The translations under genes and the position numbers were made by a program. From Pseudomonadota bacterium (GTDB lineage Bacteria; Pseudomonadota; Alphaproteobacteria; Sphingomonadales; Sphingomonadaceae), in the NCBI GenBank assembly GCA_023432995.1, contig JAEZES010000249.1, forward strand, positions 1-5,297: a stretch of DNA of 5,297 bases, given 5' to 3'. Below the pieces are notes generated by a model. That model did not search any database, had not been told where the DNA came from, and saw only the letters and a list, made by a program, of their open reading frames with translations. This document shows positions 1-5,289 of this stretch, one piece after another (the first letter of the stretch is position 1; each line of letters starts with the position of its first letter).

Positions 1-1055
1 GGGGCGACATGGCCGGCCGCGGCGACGGCGAGGACGTGGCCCGCGCCGAGGTCGCCTTGTCGACCGCGTTCGTCGCCTACGTCCAGGCGATGCGGGGGGC
101 CGGACGCGAGGAGATGATCTACGAGAGCCCGGCGCTGGCCCCGGTGGTGCCGACGGCGCGCGCCGCGCTCGAGGCGGCCGCCGCCTCGTCCGAGGGTCTC
201 GAGGACTACATCGCCGAGATGCGCTGGATGCACCCGCTCTACGCGCCGCTGCGCGACGCGATGGAGGACCGGCGCTTCTCCGACAACCAGCGGCGGCAGA
301 TGTGGACCAACCTCGCCCGCGTGCGCGCGATCCCGGCGATGCCGATGGGCCGCCACGTGCTGGTCGATGCCGCCAGCGCGACCTTGTGGATGTACGAGGA
401 CGGCAAGCCGGTCGATTCGATGCGCGTCGTGGTCGGCAAGCCGGAGCTGCAGACCCCGATGATGGCCGGGTTCATCCGCTACGCGGTGCTCAACCCCTAC
501 TGGAACGTCCCCGACGACCTGGTGAAGAACAATATCGCCGCCAACGTGCTCGACCGCGGCCTCGGCTACTTGCGCAGCGGTCGGTACCAGGTCCTCGCCG
601 ACTGGCGGCCGGACGCCGACGTCGTCGACCCGGCGACCGTTGACTGGCGTGCGGTGCACGAAGGCCGCGCGCGCGTCCACGTGCGCCAGCTCCCGGGCGG
701 TGACAACTTCATGGGCCGGGTCAAGTTCGAGTTTCCCAACGCCCAGGGCATCTACCTGCACGACACGCCGGACAAGCAGCTGCTGCGGCTCGACGAGCGC
801 CAGCTGAGCTCGGGCTGCGTGCGGCTCGAGGACGCCGCCAAGATGCACCGCTGGCTGATGGGCGAACCGTTGCCTTCGCGTGTGCGCGAGGAAGAGAAGG
901 TCGTCCCGCTGCCGGAGATGGTGCCGATCTACATCACCTACCTGACCGCAGTGCCCGACGGCCGCGCGATCGCCTTCCGCGACGACCCCTACGGGCGCGA
1001 CGGGATGCAGCTGGCGGCGGTCGACAGCGCGCGGGCGCGGGCCGACCGGCCATAA
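1..1055 (+). CDS. L,D-transpeptidase, YcbB-like with YkuD catalytic domain (5'-partial)
   Basis: This is a periplasmic peptidoglycan enzyme that uses an active-site cysteine to form 3-3 cross-links or attach other groups to the tetrapeptide stem. Numbered from the first in-window ATG (base 9), residues about 15-108 form a helical scaffold-like region ending in NLARVRAIP. The YkuD catalytic domain follows at about 115-285. It contains VVVGKPELQTP (141-150), NPYWNVP (162-168), MGRVKFEFPN (235-244), HDTP (251-254) and SSGCVRLED (267-275). His251, Cys270 and Arg272 are the expected catalytic residues. The whole frame is open to the window edge, no ribosome site precedes base 9, and no signal peptide is present. 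The true start with its export signal is therefore probably upstream, and this is the C-terminal part of a longer protein. The last about 60 residues extend past the catalytic domain. Family assignment is strong; the exact cross-linking role is inferred. Confidence 0.92.
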   Translation, partial: GDMAGRGDGEDVARAEVALSTAFVAYVQAMRGAGREEMIYESPALAPVVPTARAALEAAAASSEGLEDYIAEMRWMHPLYAPLRDAMEDRRFSDNQRRQMWTNLARVRAIPAMPMGRHVLVDAASATLWMYEDGKPVDSMRVVVGKPELQTPMMAGFIRYAVLNPYWNVPDDLVKNNIAANVLDRGLGYLRSGRYQVLADWRPDADVVDPATVDWRAVHEGRARVHVRQLPGGDNFMGRVKFEFPNAQGIYLHDTPDKQLLRLDERQLSSGCVRLEDAAKMHRWLMGEPLPSRVREEEKVVPLPEMVPIYITYLTAVPDGRAIAFRDDPYGRDGMQLAAVDSARARADRP

Positions 1056-1056
1056 T

Positions 1057-1080
1057 CCTCCCCGAGCAGGCTCGGGGAGG
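1057..1080. terminator. Perfect hairpin between convergent genes, likely bidirectional terminator
   Basis: A perfect 10-bp inverted repeat (CCTCCCCGAG / CTCGGGGAGG) encloses a 4-base loop, CAGG. It begins two bases after the transpeptidase stop codon and ends five bases before the cupin stop codon on the other strand. Its position between convergent genes suggests it ends transcription from both sides. It lacks a proper T-run on either side (GTT on +, ATTAT on -), so it is not a textbook intrinsic terminator. It may instead protect 3' ends or block RNA polymerase. The CCTCCC/GGGAGG arms resemble those of the repeat at 5222-5289. Confidence 0.7.
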
Positions 1081-1085
1081 GTTCG

Positions 1086-1481
1086 CTATTCGGTGGTCTT
1101 GCCGTCGAAGTGCTCGTGCGCGGCCTGCGCATCGGCGCAGGTCCGGTGCACGGTCCCGTCGATATGCTCGGGCGGTCCGTAGATCGTGTATAGCTTGAGC
1201 GGCTTGTCGCCGGTGGCCTTGACGTTGTGCCGCGCACCCTGGGGCACGATCACCCCGTCGTCGTCCGCAACCTTGTGGTCGACCCCGTCGATCGTGATCA
1301 CGCCCTCGCCCTGCTCGATGCGGAAGAACTGGTCGCGGTCGTCGTGGACCTCCTCGCCGATCTCCTCGCCCGGGTTGAGCGCCATCGCCACCAGCTGGAG
1401 GTTGTGGCCGGTGTAGAGCACGCGGCGGAAATCGCTGTTGGCGAGCGTGACCTGCTCGATATCGTCGACGTATCCCTTCAT
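1086..1481 (-). CDS. Small single-domain cupin protein
   Basis: This 131-residue protein is a single cupin beta-barrel, similar in layout to the COG0662 mannose-6-phosphate isomerase-like cupins. Cupin motif 1 is PGEEIGEEVHDDRDQFFRIEQGEG (37-60, split by the metal-site residues) and motif 2 is VPQGARHNV (79-87). A conserved-looking tail, PPEHIDGTVHRT, covers 103-114. Aligned to the classic motif, the metal ligands would be Glu44, His46, Gln51 and His85, so the usual first His and the Glu are replaced. There is no signal peptide, so it is cytoplasmic. The frame stays open to base 1586, but the start at 1481 is chosen because AAGGAG lies 9 bases upstream and the protein then begins at the natural domain edge. 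It is divergent from the flavoprotein gene and convergent with the transpeptidase gene. Its substrate is unknown; it could be an isomerase, a dioxygenase-like enzyme or a ligand-binding protein. Confidence 0.9.
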   Translation of the reverse strand: MKGYVDDIEQVTLANSDFRRVLYTGHNLQLVAMALNPGEEIGEEVHDDRDQFFRIEQGEGVITIDGVDHKVADDDGVIVPQGARHNVKATGDKPLKLYTIYGPPEHIDGTVHRTCADAQAAHEHFDGKTTE

Positions 1482-1490
1482 CTTCCCGAT

Positions 1491-1496
1491 CTCCTT
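1491..1496 (-). promoter_or_regulatory. Ribosome binding site of the cupin gene
   Basis: AAGGAG on the minus strand lies 9 bases before the ATG at 1481. It decides between that start and the 35-codon longer frame beginning at 1586, whose start would lie almost on the start codon of the divergent gene. Confidence 0.75.
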
Positions 1497-1571
1497 CGTT
1501 GCGACAAAGCCACGGCAGGCCAGCCGGTTCCGCCGATTCAATTGCACATTGTGATCACCCTCGCCGATGCT

Positions 1572-1576
1572 AGAGG
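1572..1576 (+). promoter_or_regulatory. Ribosome binding site of the nitronate monooxygenase-like gene
   Basis: AGAGG lies 8 bases before the ATG at 1585. It favours that start over the in-frame ATG at 1567, which has no purine-rich site upstream. Confidence 0.6.
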
Positions 1577-1584
1577 CGGCGCCC

Positions 1585-2595
1585 ATGCGTAATTATCCCA
1601 AGACCCGCCATCTGATGCAGCGGGGCTGCGACTTTCTCGGCAGCGAGTTCGCAATCCTCTGCGGGGCGATGAGCTGGGTCTCCGAGCGCAACCTGGTCTC
1701 GGCGATCAGCAATGCCGGCGGGTTCGGGGTGATCGCCTGCGGGGCGATGACGCCGGAGCTGCTCGACGCCGAGATCGCCGGCACCAAGGCTCTCACGAGC
1801 AAGCCGTTCGGGGTCAACCTGATCACGATGCACCCGCAGCTGTTCGGGCTGATCGAGGTCTGCGGGCGGCACGGGGTCGGCCACGTCGTGCTCGCCGGCG
1901 GCATCCCGCCCAAGGGCAGCGTCGAGGCGATCAAGGCGTTCGGCGCCAGGGTGATCGTGTTCGCCCCGACGCTGGCGCTGGCGAAGAAGCTGCTCCGCTC
2001 GGGCGGCGATGCGCTGGTGATCGAGGGGATGGAGGCCGGCGGGCACATCGGCCCGGTCGCGACCAGCGTGCTGGCGCAGGAATTCCTGCCCGCGCTGGCC
2101 GACGAGCACCTGGTGTTCGTCGCCGGCGGCATCGGCCGCGGCGAGGCGATCGCCGGCTATCTCGAGATGGGCGCGGTCGGGGTCCAGCTCGGCACTCGGT
2201 TCGCCTGCGCCACCGAGAGCATCGCCCACCCCGACTTCAAGAAGGCGTTCTTCCGCGCCGGCGCGCGCGACGCGGTCGCCAGCGTGCAGATCGACCCGCG
2301 CCTGCCGGTGATCCCGGTGCGCGCGCTCAAGAACAAGGGCACCGAGGAATTCGCCGCCAAGCAGCGCGAGGTCGCGCTGCTGCTCGACCAGGGCAGCGTC
2401 GACATGGCCGAGGCGCAGCTGAGGATCGAGCACTTCTGGGCCGGTGCGCTGCGCCGCGCGGTGATCGACGGCGACGTCGAGAACGGCTCGCTGATGGCCG
2501 GCCAGTCGGTCGGCATGGTGACGCAGGAAGAGCCTGTAGCCGAGATCATCGCGACGCTGATGGCCGAAAGCGAGGCGGCGCTGAACCGGCGCTAG
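1585..2595 (+). CDS. Nitronate monooxygenase / 2-nitropropane dioxygenase-like FMN enzyme
   Basis: This 336-residue TIM-barrel flavoprotein belongs to the NMO family, which also includes FabK-type enoyl-ACP reductases. Known members bind FMN and oxidise alkyl nitronates such as propionate-3-nitronate. Visible signatures are CGAMSWVSERNLVSAISNAG (26-45) at the N-terminal FMN edge, EGMEAGGHIG (147-156) with His154 at the family's catalytic position, AGGIGRG (180-186) and QLGTRF (201-206) for the FMN phosphate, and AGQSVGMV (305-312) near the C-terminus. Length is normal for the family and there is no signal peptide. The ATG at 1585 is preferred to the one 18 bases upstream because of its ribosome site. 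The dehydrogenase gene follows after 6 bases on the same strand, so the two are probably one transcript. The natural substrate is not evident, and FabK-like or other FMN oxidoreductase activity cannot be excluded. Confidence 0.9.
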   Translation: MRNYPKTRHLMQRGCDFLGSEFAILCGAMSWVSERNLVSAISNAGGFGVIACGAMTPELLDAEIAGTKALTSKPFGVNLITMHPQLFGLIEVCGRHGVGHVVLAGGIPPKGSVEAIKAFGARVIVFAPTLALAKKLLRSGGDALVIEGMEAGGHIGPVATSVLAQEFLPALADEHLVFVAGGIGRGEAIAGYLEMGAVGVQLGTRFACATESIAHPDFKKAFFRAGARDAVASVQIDPRLPVIPVRALKNKGTEEFAAKQREVALLLDQGSVDMAEAQLRIEHFWAGALRRAVIDGDVENGSLMAGQSVGMVTQEEPVAEIIATLMAESEAALNRR

Positions 2596-2601
2596 ACCGC
2601 G

Positions 2602-3582
2602 ATGACCATCCTTGTCACCGGCAGCTCGGGACACCTTGGCGAGGCGCTGGTGCGCCTGCTGCGGCAGGGCGGCGAGCAGCCGCGCGGCATCGACCTCAGG
2701 CCCTCGCCGTTCACCGATCTCACCGGATCGATCACCGACCGCAGCTTCGTCCGCGCGGCGCTGGATGGCGTGCGGGGGGTCCTGCACACGGCGACGCTGC
2801 ACAAGCCGCACGTCGTCACCCACAGCCACCAGCAATTCGTCGACACCAACGTCACCGGCACGCTGACCCTGCTAGAGGCGGCGGCCGATGCCGGTGTCGA
2901 AGCGTTCGTCCAGACCAGCACCACCAGCGTGTTCGGCGACGCGCTTCATCCCCCGCCCGGCGCGTCCGCGGCCTGGATCGACGAGGACGTCGCGCCGCTG
3001 CCGAAGAACATCTACGGCGCCACCAAGTTCGCCGCCGAGCACTTGTGCCGGGTGATCGGCCGCAACCGAATGATGCCGGTCGTGGTCCTGCGGACCTCGC
3101 GCTTCTTTCCCGAGGAGAGCGACGATCCGGAGGTGCGGCGCGAGTTGACGCCCGAGAACCTCCAGGCGCTCGAGCTGCTTCACCGCCGCGGCGACATCGC
3201 CGACATGGCGAGCGCGCATGTCGCCGCCGTGGCGCGTGCCAAGGCCATCGGCTTCGGGGTCTTCGTCGTCTCGGCGAGCACCCCATTCACGCGAGACGAC
3301 CTCGCGGCCCTGCGTAACGACCCCGCTGCGGTGATCCGCGCGCGCTTCCCCGAGAGCGAGGCGCTGTTCGCCGCGAAGGGATGGCGGCTGCCGAGCGCGA
3401 TCGACCGCGTTTACGACAACACGCGCGCCCGCGCCGTGCTCGGCTGGCAGCCGCGCTACGATTTCGGCCACGTGCTCGACTGCCTCGCCGCAGGGCGCGA
3501 TTTCCGCAGCGATCTGGCGCTCGCAGTTGGCGCCAAGGGCTACCACGAGGAAATCTTCGACGAGGGTCCCTACCCGGTATAG
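2602..3582 (+). CDS. NAD-dependent epimerase/dehydratase, extended SDR family
   Basis: This is a 326-residue Rossmann-fold oxidoreductase. The dinucleotide motif TGSSGHLG covers residues 6-13. Asp31 at the end of the second strand suggests NAD(H) rather than NADP(H). The catalytic set is Thr107 (in TSTTSVFG), Tyr138 and Lys142 (YGATK). A typical extended-SDR C-terminal segment, YDNTRARAVLGWQPRYDF, covers 271-288 and binds substrate in relatives such as UDP-glucose 4-epimerase. The closing residues GYHEEIFDEGPYPV are unusual and not assigned. The start is 6 bases after the flavoprotein stop codon with only a poor ribosome site, which suggests translational coupling. The 3' end overlaps the exporter gene on the other strand by 13 bp. 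A sugar-nucleotide, steroid or other hydroxyl/keto substrate is possible; sequence does not decide. Confidence 0.9.
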   Translation: MTILVTGSSGHLGEALVRLLRQGGEQPRGIDLRPSPFTDLTGSITDRSFVRAALDGVRGVLHTATLHKPHVVTHSHQQFVDTNVTGTLTLLEAAADAGVEAFVQTSTTSVFGDALHPPPGASAAWIDEDVAPLPKNIYGATKFAAEHLCRVIGRNRMMPVVVLRTSRFFPEESDDPEVRRELTPENLQALELLHRRGDIADMASAHVAAVARAKAIGFGVFVVSASTPFTRDDLAALRNDPAAVIRARFPESEALFAAKGWRLPSAIDRVYDNTRARAVLGWQPRYDFGHVLDCLAAGRDFRSDLALAVGAKGYHEEIFDEGPYPV

Positions 3583-4142
3583 CCGAGCGCGTCGGCGCCG
3601 AGCCACACCCCGACTGCCACGAAGCTCGCCGCCGCAACGAGGCGCACGGCCTTGAGCGAAATCCGCTGCACCAGCGCGTGGCCGAGCAGCACCGCGGGCA
3701 CGTTGGCGATCATCATCCCGAGCGTGGTTCCGGCGGTGACCGCCACCAGGTTGGCGAACTGCGCGCCCAGCGCGACCGTGGCGATCTGCGTCTTGTCGCC
3801 CATCTCGACCAGGAAGAACGCGACCAGCGTGGTCAGGAAGACGCCGCCGTGGCTGCGCGGCTGCTCGTCCTCGTCGAGCTTGTCGGGCACCAGCGTCCAC
3901 AGGCCCATCGCCACGAACGAGGCGGCGACGGCGATGCGGAACCATTGCCCGTCGATCAGCGTGGCGGCGAACTGGCCCGCGAACGCCGCCAGTGCGTGGT
4001 TGGCAAGGGTCGCCGCGAGTATCCCGAGCACGATCGGCAAGGGCTTGCGGAAGCGCGTGGCGAGCACGATCGCCAGCAGCTGGGTCTTGTCCCCGATCTC
4101 GGCCACGGCGACGAGAAGGGTGGAGGTGAGGAAGGCTTCCAT
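3570..4142 (-). CDS. TMEM165/GDT1 (UPF0016) family Mn2+/Ca2+ exporter
   Basis: This 190-residue inner-membrane protein has the two signature repeats of the GDT1 family: EIGDKT at 15-20 and EMGDKT at 113-118. The acidic residues Glu15/Asp18 and Glu113/Asp116 form the cation path in this family, whose bacterial members such as Vibrio MneA export manganese. Hydrophobic stretches fit six helices, three per repeat (about 3-28, 36-58, 68-85, 101-122, 128-155 and 165-185), split by a charged loop, PDKLDEDEQPRSHGG (86-100). The protein starts directly with the first helix, as is usual in the family, although the ribosome site is weak. It lies tail-to-tail with the dehydrogenase gene and head-to-head with the 82-codon gene. 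I see no yybP-ykoY manganese riboswitch upstream. Ion preference (Mn2+ versus Ca2+) is inferred from family knowledge. Confidence 0.93.
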   Translation of the reverse strand: MEAFLTSTLLVAVAEIGDKTQLLAIVLATRFRKPLPIVLGILAATLANHALAAFAGQFAATLIDGQWFRIAVAASFVAMGLWTLVPDKLDEDEQPRSHGGVFLTTLVAFFLVEMGDKTQIATVALGAQFANLVAVTAGTTLGMMIANVPAVLLGHALVQRISLKAVRLVAAASFVAVGVWLGADALGYTG

Positions 4143-4259
4143 CGGGTGTCGCGCGCCGCCCTAGGTGTCCGTCAGCTTGCGCGCAAGGCGGCGGCACCGC
4201 GCGGAACCATCGGGCCCGTCCGGCGCTGTATTCGGCGAAGCAATTCAAGGAGATCGAAC
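4143..4259. promoter_or_regulatory. Divergent intergenic region with 12-bp palindrome
   Basis: This 117-bp spacer separates the start codons of the exporter (-) and the 82-codon gene (+) and should contain both promoters. A perfect 12-bp palindrome, CTTGCGCGCAAG, lies at 4176-4187, 33 bases upstream of the exporter start. It may be a repressor or activator site. No clear -35/-10 pair is visible for either gene, and no conserved manganese-riboswitch sequence is recognisable in the exporter leader. Confidence 0.45.
4247..4252 (+). promoter_or_regulatory. Ribosome binding site of the 82-codon gene
   Basis: A perfect AAGGAG lies 7 bases before the ATG at 4260. It fixes the start of this small gene inside a much longer open frame that runs from 3381 and is otherwise antisense to the exporter. 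Confidence 0.85.
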
Positions 4260-4508
4260 ATGATCGGCAAAATTCTCGGCGGCATCGCCGGCGCCAAGGC
4301 AGCAGACCATATGCGCGGCGTCGGCGGCACCGGCGGTGCCCTGCTCGGTGTCGGCGCGGCCACCCTCGCCCGGCGCCTGAGCCTGCCCGCCATGCTGGCC
4401 ATCGCCGCCGGCGGCTATGCGTTCAAGCGCTACAGCGACAAGCGCGCGGCGCGCGAGAAGGGCGCCAAGGGGTCGAAGCGGCCGAAGGTCCAGCCCAGCG
4501 CGACCTGA
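4260..4508 (+). CDS. Small glycine/alanine-rich putative membrane protein, function unknown
   Basis: This 82-residue protein belongs to no family I recognise by name. The N-terminal half is rich in Gly and Ala with short spacings (MIGKILGGIAGAKAA, then GGTGGALLGVGAA at 22-34), resembling a glycine-zipper membrane segment. A second hydrophobic stretch, LPAMLAIAAGGYAF (42-55), ends at a strongly basic hydrophilic tail (KRYSDKRAAREKGAKGSKRPK, about 56-76). The pattern suggests one or two membrane helices with the tail in the cytoplasm. There is no cleavable signal or lipobox. A perfect AAGGAG 7 bases upstream shows it is translated from 4260. It is divergent from the exporter gene and convergent with the hydrolase gene, so it is probably a single-gene transcript. 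A role in envelope structure or stress is possible but unproven. Confidence 0.8.
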   Translation: MIGKILGGIAGAKAADHMRGVGGTGGALLGVGAATLARRLSLPAMLAIAAGGYAFKRYSDKRAAREKGAKGSKRPKVQPSAT

Positions 4509-4522
4509 CGGCCAGGCGTCAG
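4505..4522. terminator. Short hairpin spanning two convergent stop codons
   Basis: CTGACG (4505-4510) and CGTCAG (4517-4522) form a perfect 6-bp stem around a 6-base loop. The stem contains both stop codons, TGA of the 82-codon gene and TGA of the convergent hydrolase. There is no T-run on either side, so terminator activity is weakly supported, but it is the only such structure between these genes. Confidence 0.35.
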
Positions 4523-5202
4523 TTCGCCAGGTCGAGCATGATCTCGAGCATCTGCTCGGGCTGGTCGGCCATGACGAAGTGGCTCGCCTTGGCGTCGTGG
4601 TGGTCCCAGCCGCCGTCCGCCTGGACCTGCTCGGAAAAGCGCTTGAACGGTGTCGGCTGCCAGTCGCTGGCGAAGACGTAGACCCGCCGCGGGATCTTCG
4701 CTTCCTCGCCCGAGTAGCGCACCGCCTCGGTCAGCGTCAGCAGCGGGTGGCGGCCGACCTGGCCCGGCACCGGCTCGAAGTCGACCGAGCCGATCGGCGC
4801 GACGAGGCCGGGGGTGAACTTCTGGCTGTCGATGTACCAGTTGTGCTCGAACTCGCCGGTAATGTCCCACAGGCTTTCGCCGTCGCCCGGCAGGAACGCG
4901 TCGATGTAGACGATCGCGTCGATCCGCGCGCCGAGCCGGGTGGCGACCCCGGTGATGACCATGCCGCCGTATGAATGGCCGGCGAGCACGAAGCGGTCGA
5001 AGCCTTCCTCGCCGATCTGGCGGCAGACATCGTCGACGTGCTCGGTCAGCGTGATCCCGCCGTTCAGCTCTCCCGAGCGCACGCCGAGACCGGTGAGCTG
5101 GGCGACGAGGACGCTGTGACCGGCCTCCCGCAGCTCGCCCGCGAGCCGCTCGTAATAATGCCCGCCGCCCCAGGCGCCGTGAACCAGCACGTAATTCGTC
5201 AT
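4519..5202 (-). CDS. Alpha/beta-fold hydrolase (esterase-like)
   Basis: This 227-residue single-domain alpha/beta hydrolase begins directly with the first core strand and oxyanion loop, YVLVHGAWGGG (4-14). The nucleophile elbow is GHSYGG (75-80) with Ser77. Asp180 (FASDW) and His208 (ASHFVMADQPEQM) fit the acid and base of the catalytic triad. Layout and length resemble the small EstC/salicylate-esterase/hydroxynitrile-lyase group, which cleaves esters or related carbonyl compounds in the cytoplasm. No signal peptide is present. The start at 5202 is supported by a strong GGAAGGAG site 7 bases upstream. Its stop is 10 bp from the convergent small gene, and its 5' side is occupied by the double hairpin repeat 20 bases away. 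The substrate is unknown. Confidence 0.93.
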   Translation of the reverse strand: MTNYVLVHGAWGGGHYYERLAGELREAGHSVLVAQLTGLGVRSGELNGGITLTEHVDDVCRQIGEEGFDRFVLAGHSYGGMVITGVATRLGARIDAIVYIDAFLPGDGESLWDITGEFEHNWYIDSQKFTPGLVAPIGSVDFEPVPGQVGRHPLLTLTEAVRYSGEEAKIPRRVYVFASDWQPTPFKRFSEQVQADGGWDHHDAKASHFVMADQPEQMLEIMLDLAN

Positions 5203-5209
5203 CGTCTCA

Positions 5210-5217
5210 CTCCTTCC
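5210..5217 (-). promoter_or_regulatory. Ribosome binding site of the alpha/beta hydrolase
   Basis: GGAAGGAG on the minus strand lies 7 bases before the ATG at 5202, an excellent match in sequence and spacing. It is followed upstream almost immediately by the foot of the hairpin repeat, so that hairpin would sit next to it in the mRNA if transcription starts further right. Confidence 0.8.
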
Positions 5218-5221
5218 AAGA

Positions 5222-5289
5222 TCCTCCCTGTTCGGCGAAGCCGAATGGGGAGGGGGACCATCCCCGCAAAGCGGGGATGGTGGAGGGGC
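5222..5289. repeat. REP-like double hairpin element
   Basis: Two hairpins stand side by side. Hairpin 1 has a 14-bp stem (5223-5236 with 5240-5253; two G-T wobbles in the middle) and a GAA loop. Hairpin 2 has a perfect 10-bp stem, CCATCCCCGC with GCGGGGATGG (5258-5267 with 5271-5280), and an AAA loop. The trailing GGAGG (5282-5286) can also pair with the first arm CCTCC (5223-5227), giving a closed cruciform-like alternative. This layout matches a style of intergenic repeat that I recall as abundant in Sphingomonadales genomes; copy number cannot be tested here. It could be a RAYT-mobilised REP, a transcript-end structure for a gene to the right, or a leader structure for the hydrolase. The element may continue beyond 5289. 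Confidence 0.65.

Larger units (their letters stand above)
1482..1584. promoter_or_regulatory. Divergent intergenic region, cupin / nitronate monooxygenase
   Basis: This 103-bp gap must hold the promoters of both divergent genes. It is the least GC-rich stretch nearby around 1535-1560 and carries three small symmetries in a row: CAATTG (1539-1544), CACA-T-TGTG (1545-1553) and GTGATCAC (1551-1558). They could be operator half-sites for a shared regulator. No good -35/-10 pair is visible: TTGCAC at 1542 has no matching -10 at the right distance. The presence of promoters is inferred from gene orientation, not seen directly. Confidence 0.4.

Noticed and set aside
1551..1558. CRP-type binding site at the GTGATCAC palindrome
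   Set aside because: The two half-sites TGTGA and TCACA of CRP need a 6-base spacer; here the halves abut, so the match is not valid.
1482..1586. N-terminal extension of the cupin by 35 residues
   Set aside because: The extra residues have no domain or signal-peptide character, while AAGGAG is correctly spaced for the start at 1481.
1570..2835. Long 421-codon open frame on the minus strand
   Set aside because: It lies fully antisense to the recognised flavoprotein and SDR genes, its translation is Arg/Ala/Asp-rich without any domain, and such frames are common opposite genes in GC-rich DNA.
2872..4248. Long 458-codon open frame on the minus strand
   Set aside because: It covers parts of the SDR and exporter genes in another frame, has a low-complexity composition and no recognisable motif.
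3381..4259. Upstream extension of the 82-codon gene into a 375-codon frame
   Set aside because: The first 293 codons are antisense to the exporter and overlap the SDR gene with Arg-rich nonsense composition; the strong ribosome site at 4247-4252 marks the real start at 4260.
4143..4259. yybP-ykoY manganese riboswitch upstream of the exporter
   Set aside because: Considered because such riboswitches often precede GDT1-family genes, but I could not find its conserved loop sequences or stem arrangement on the minus strand here.
4417..4974. 185-codon open frame on the plus strand
   Set aside because: It overlaps the 82-codon gene in another frame and is antisense to the hydrolase, with no domain signature.
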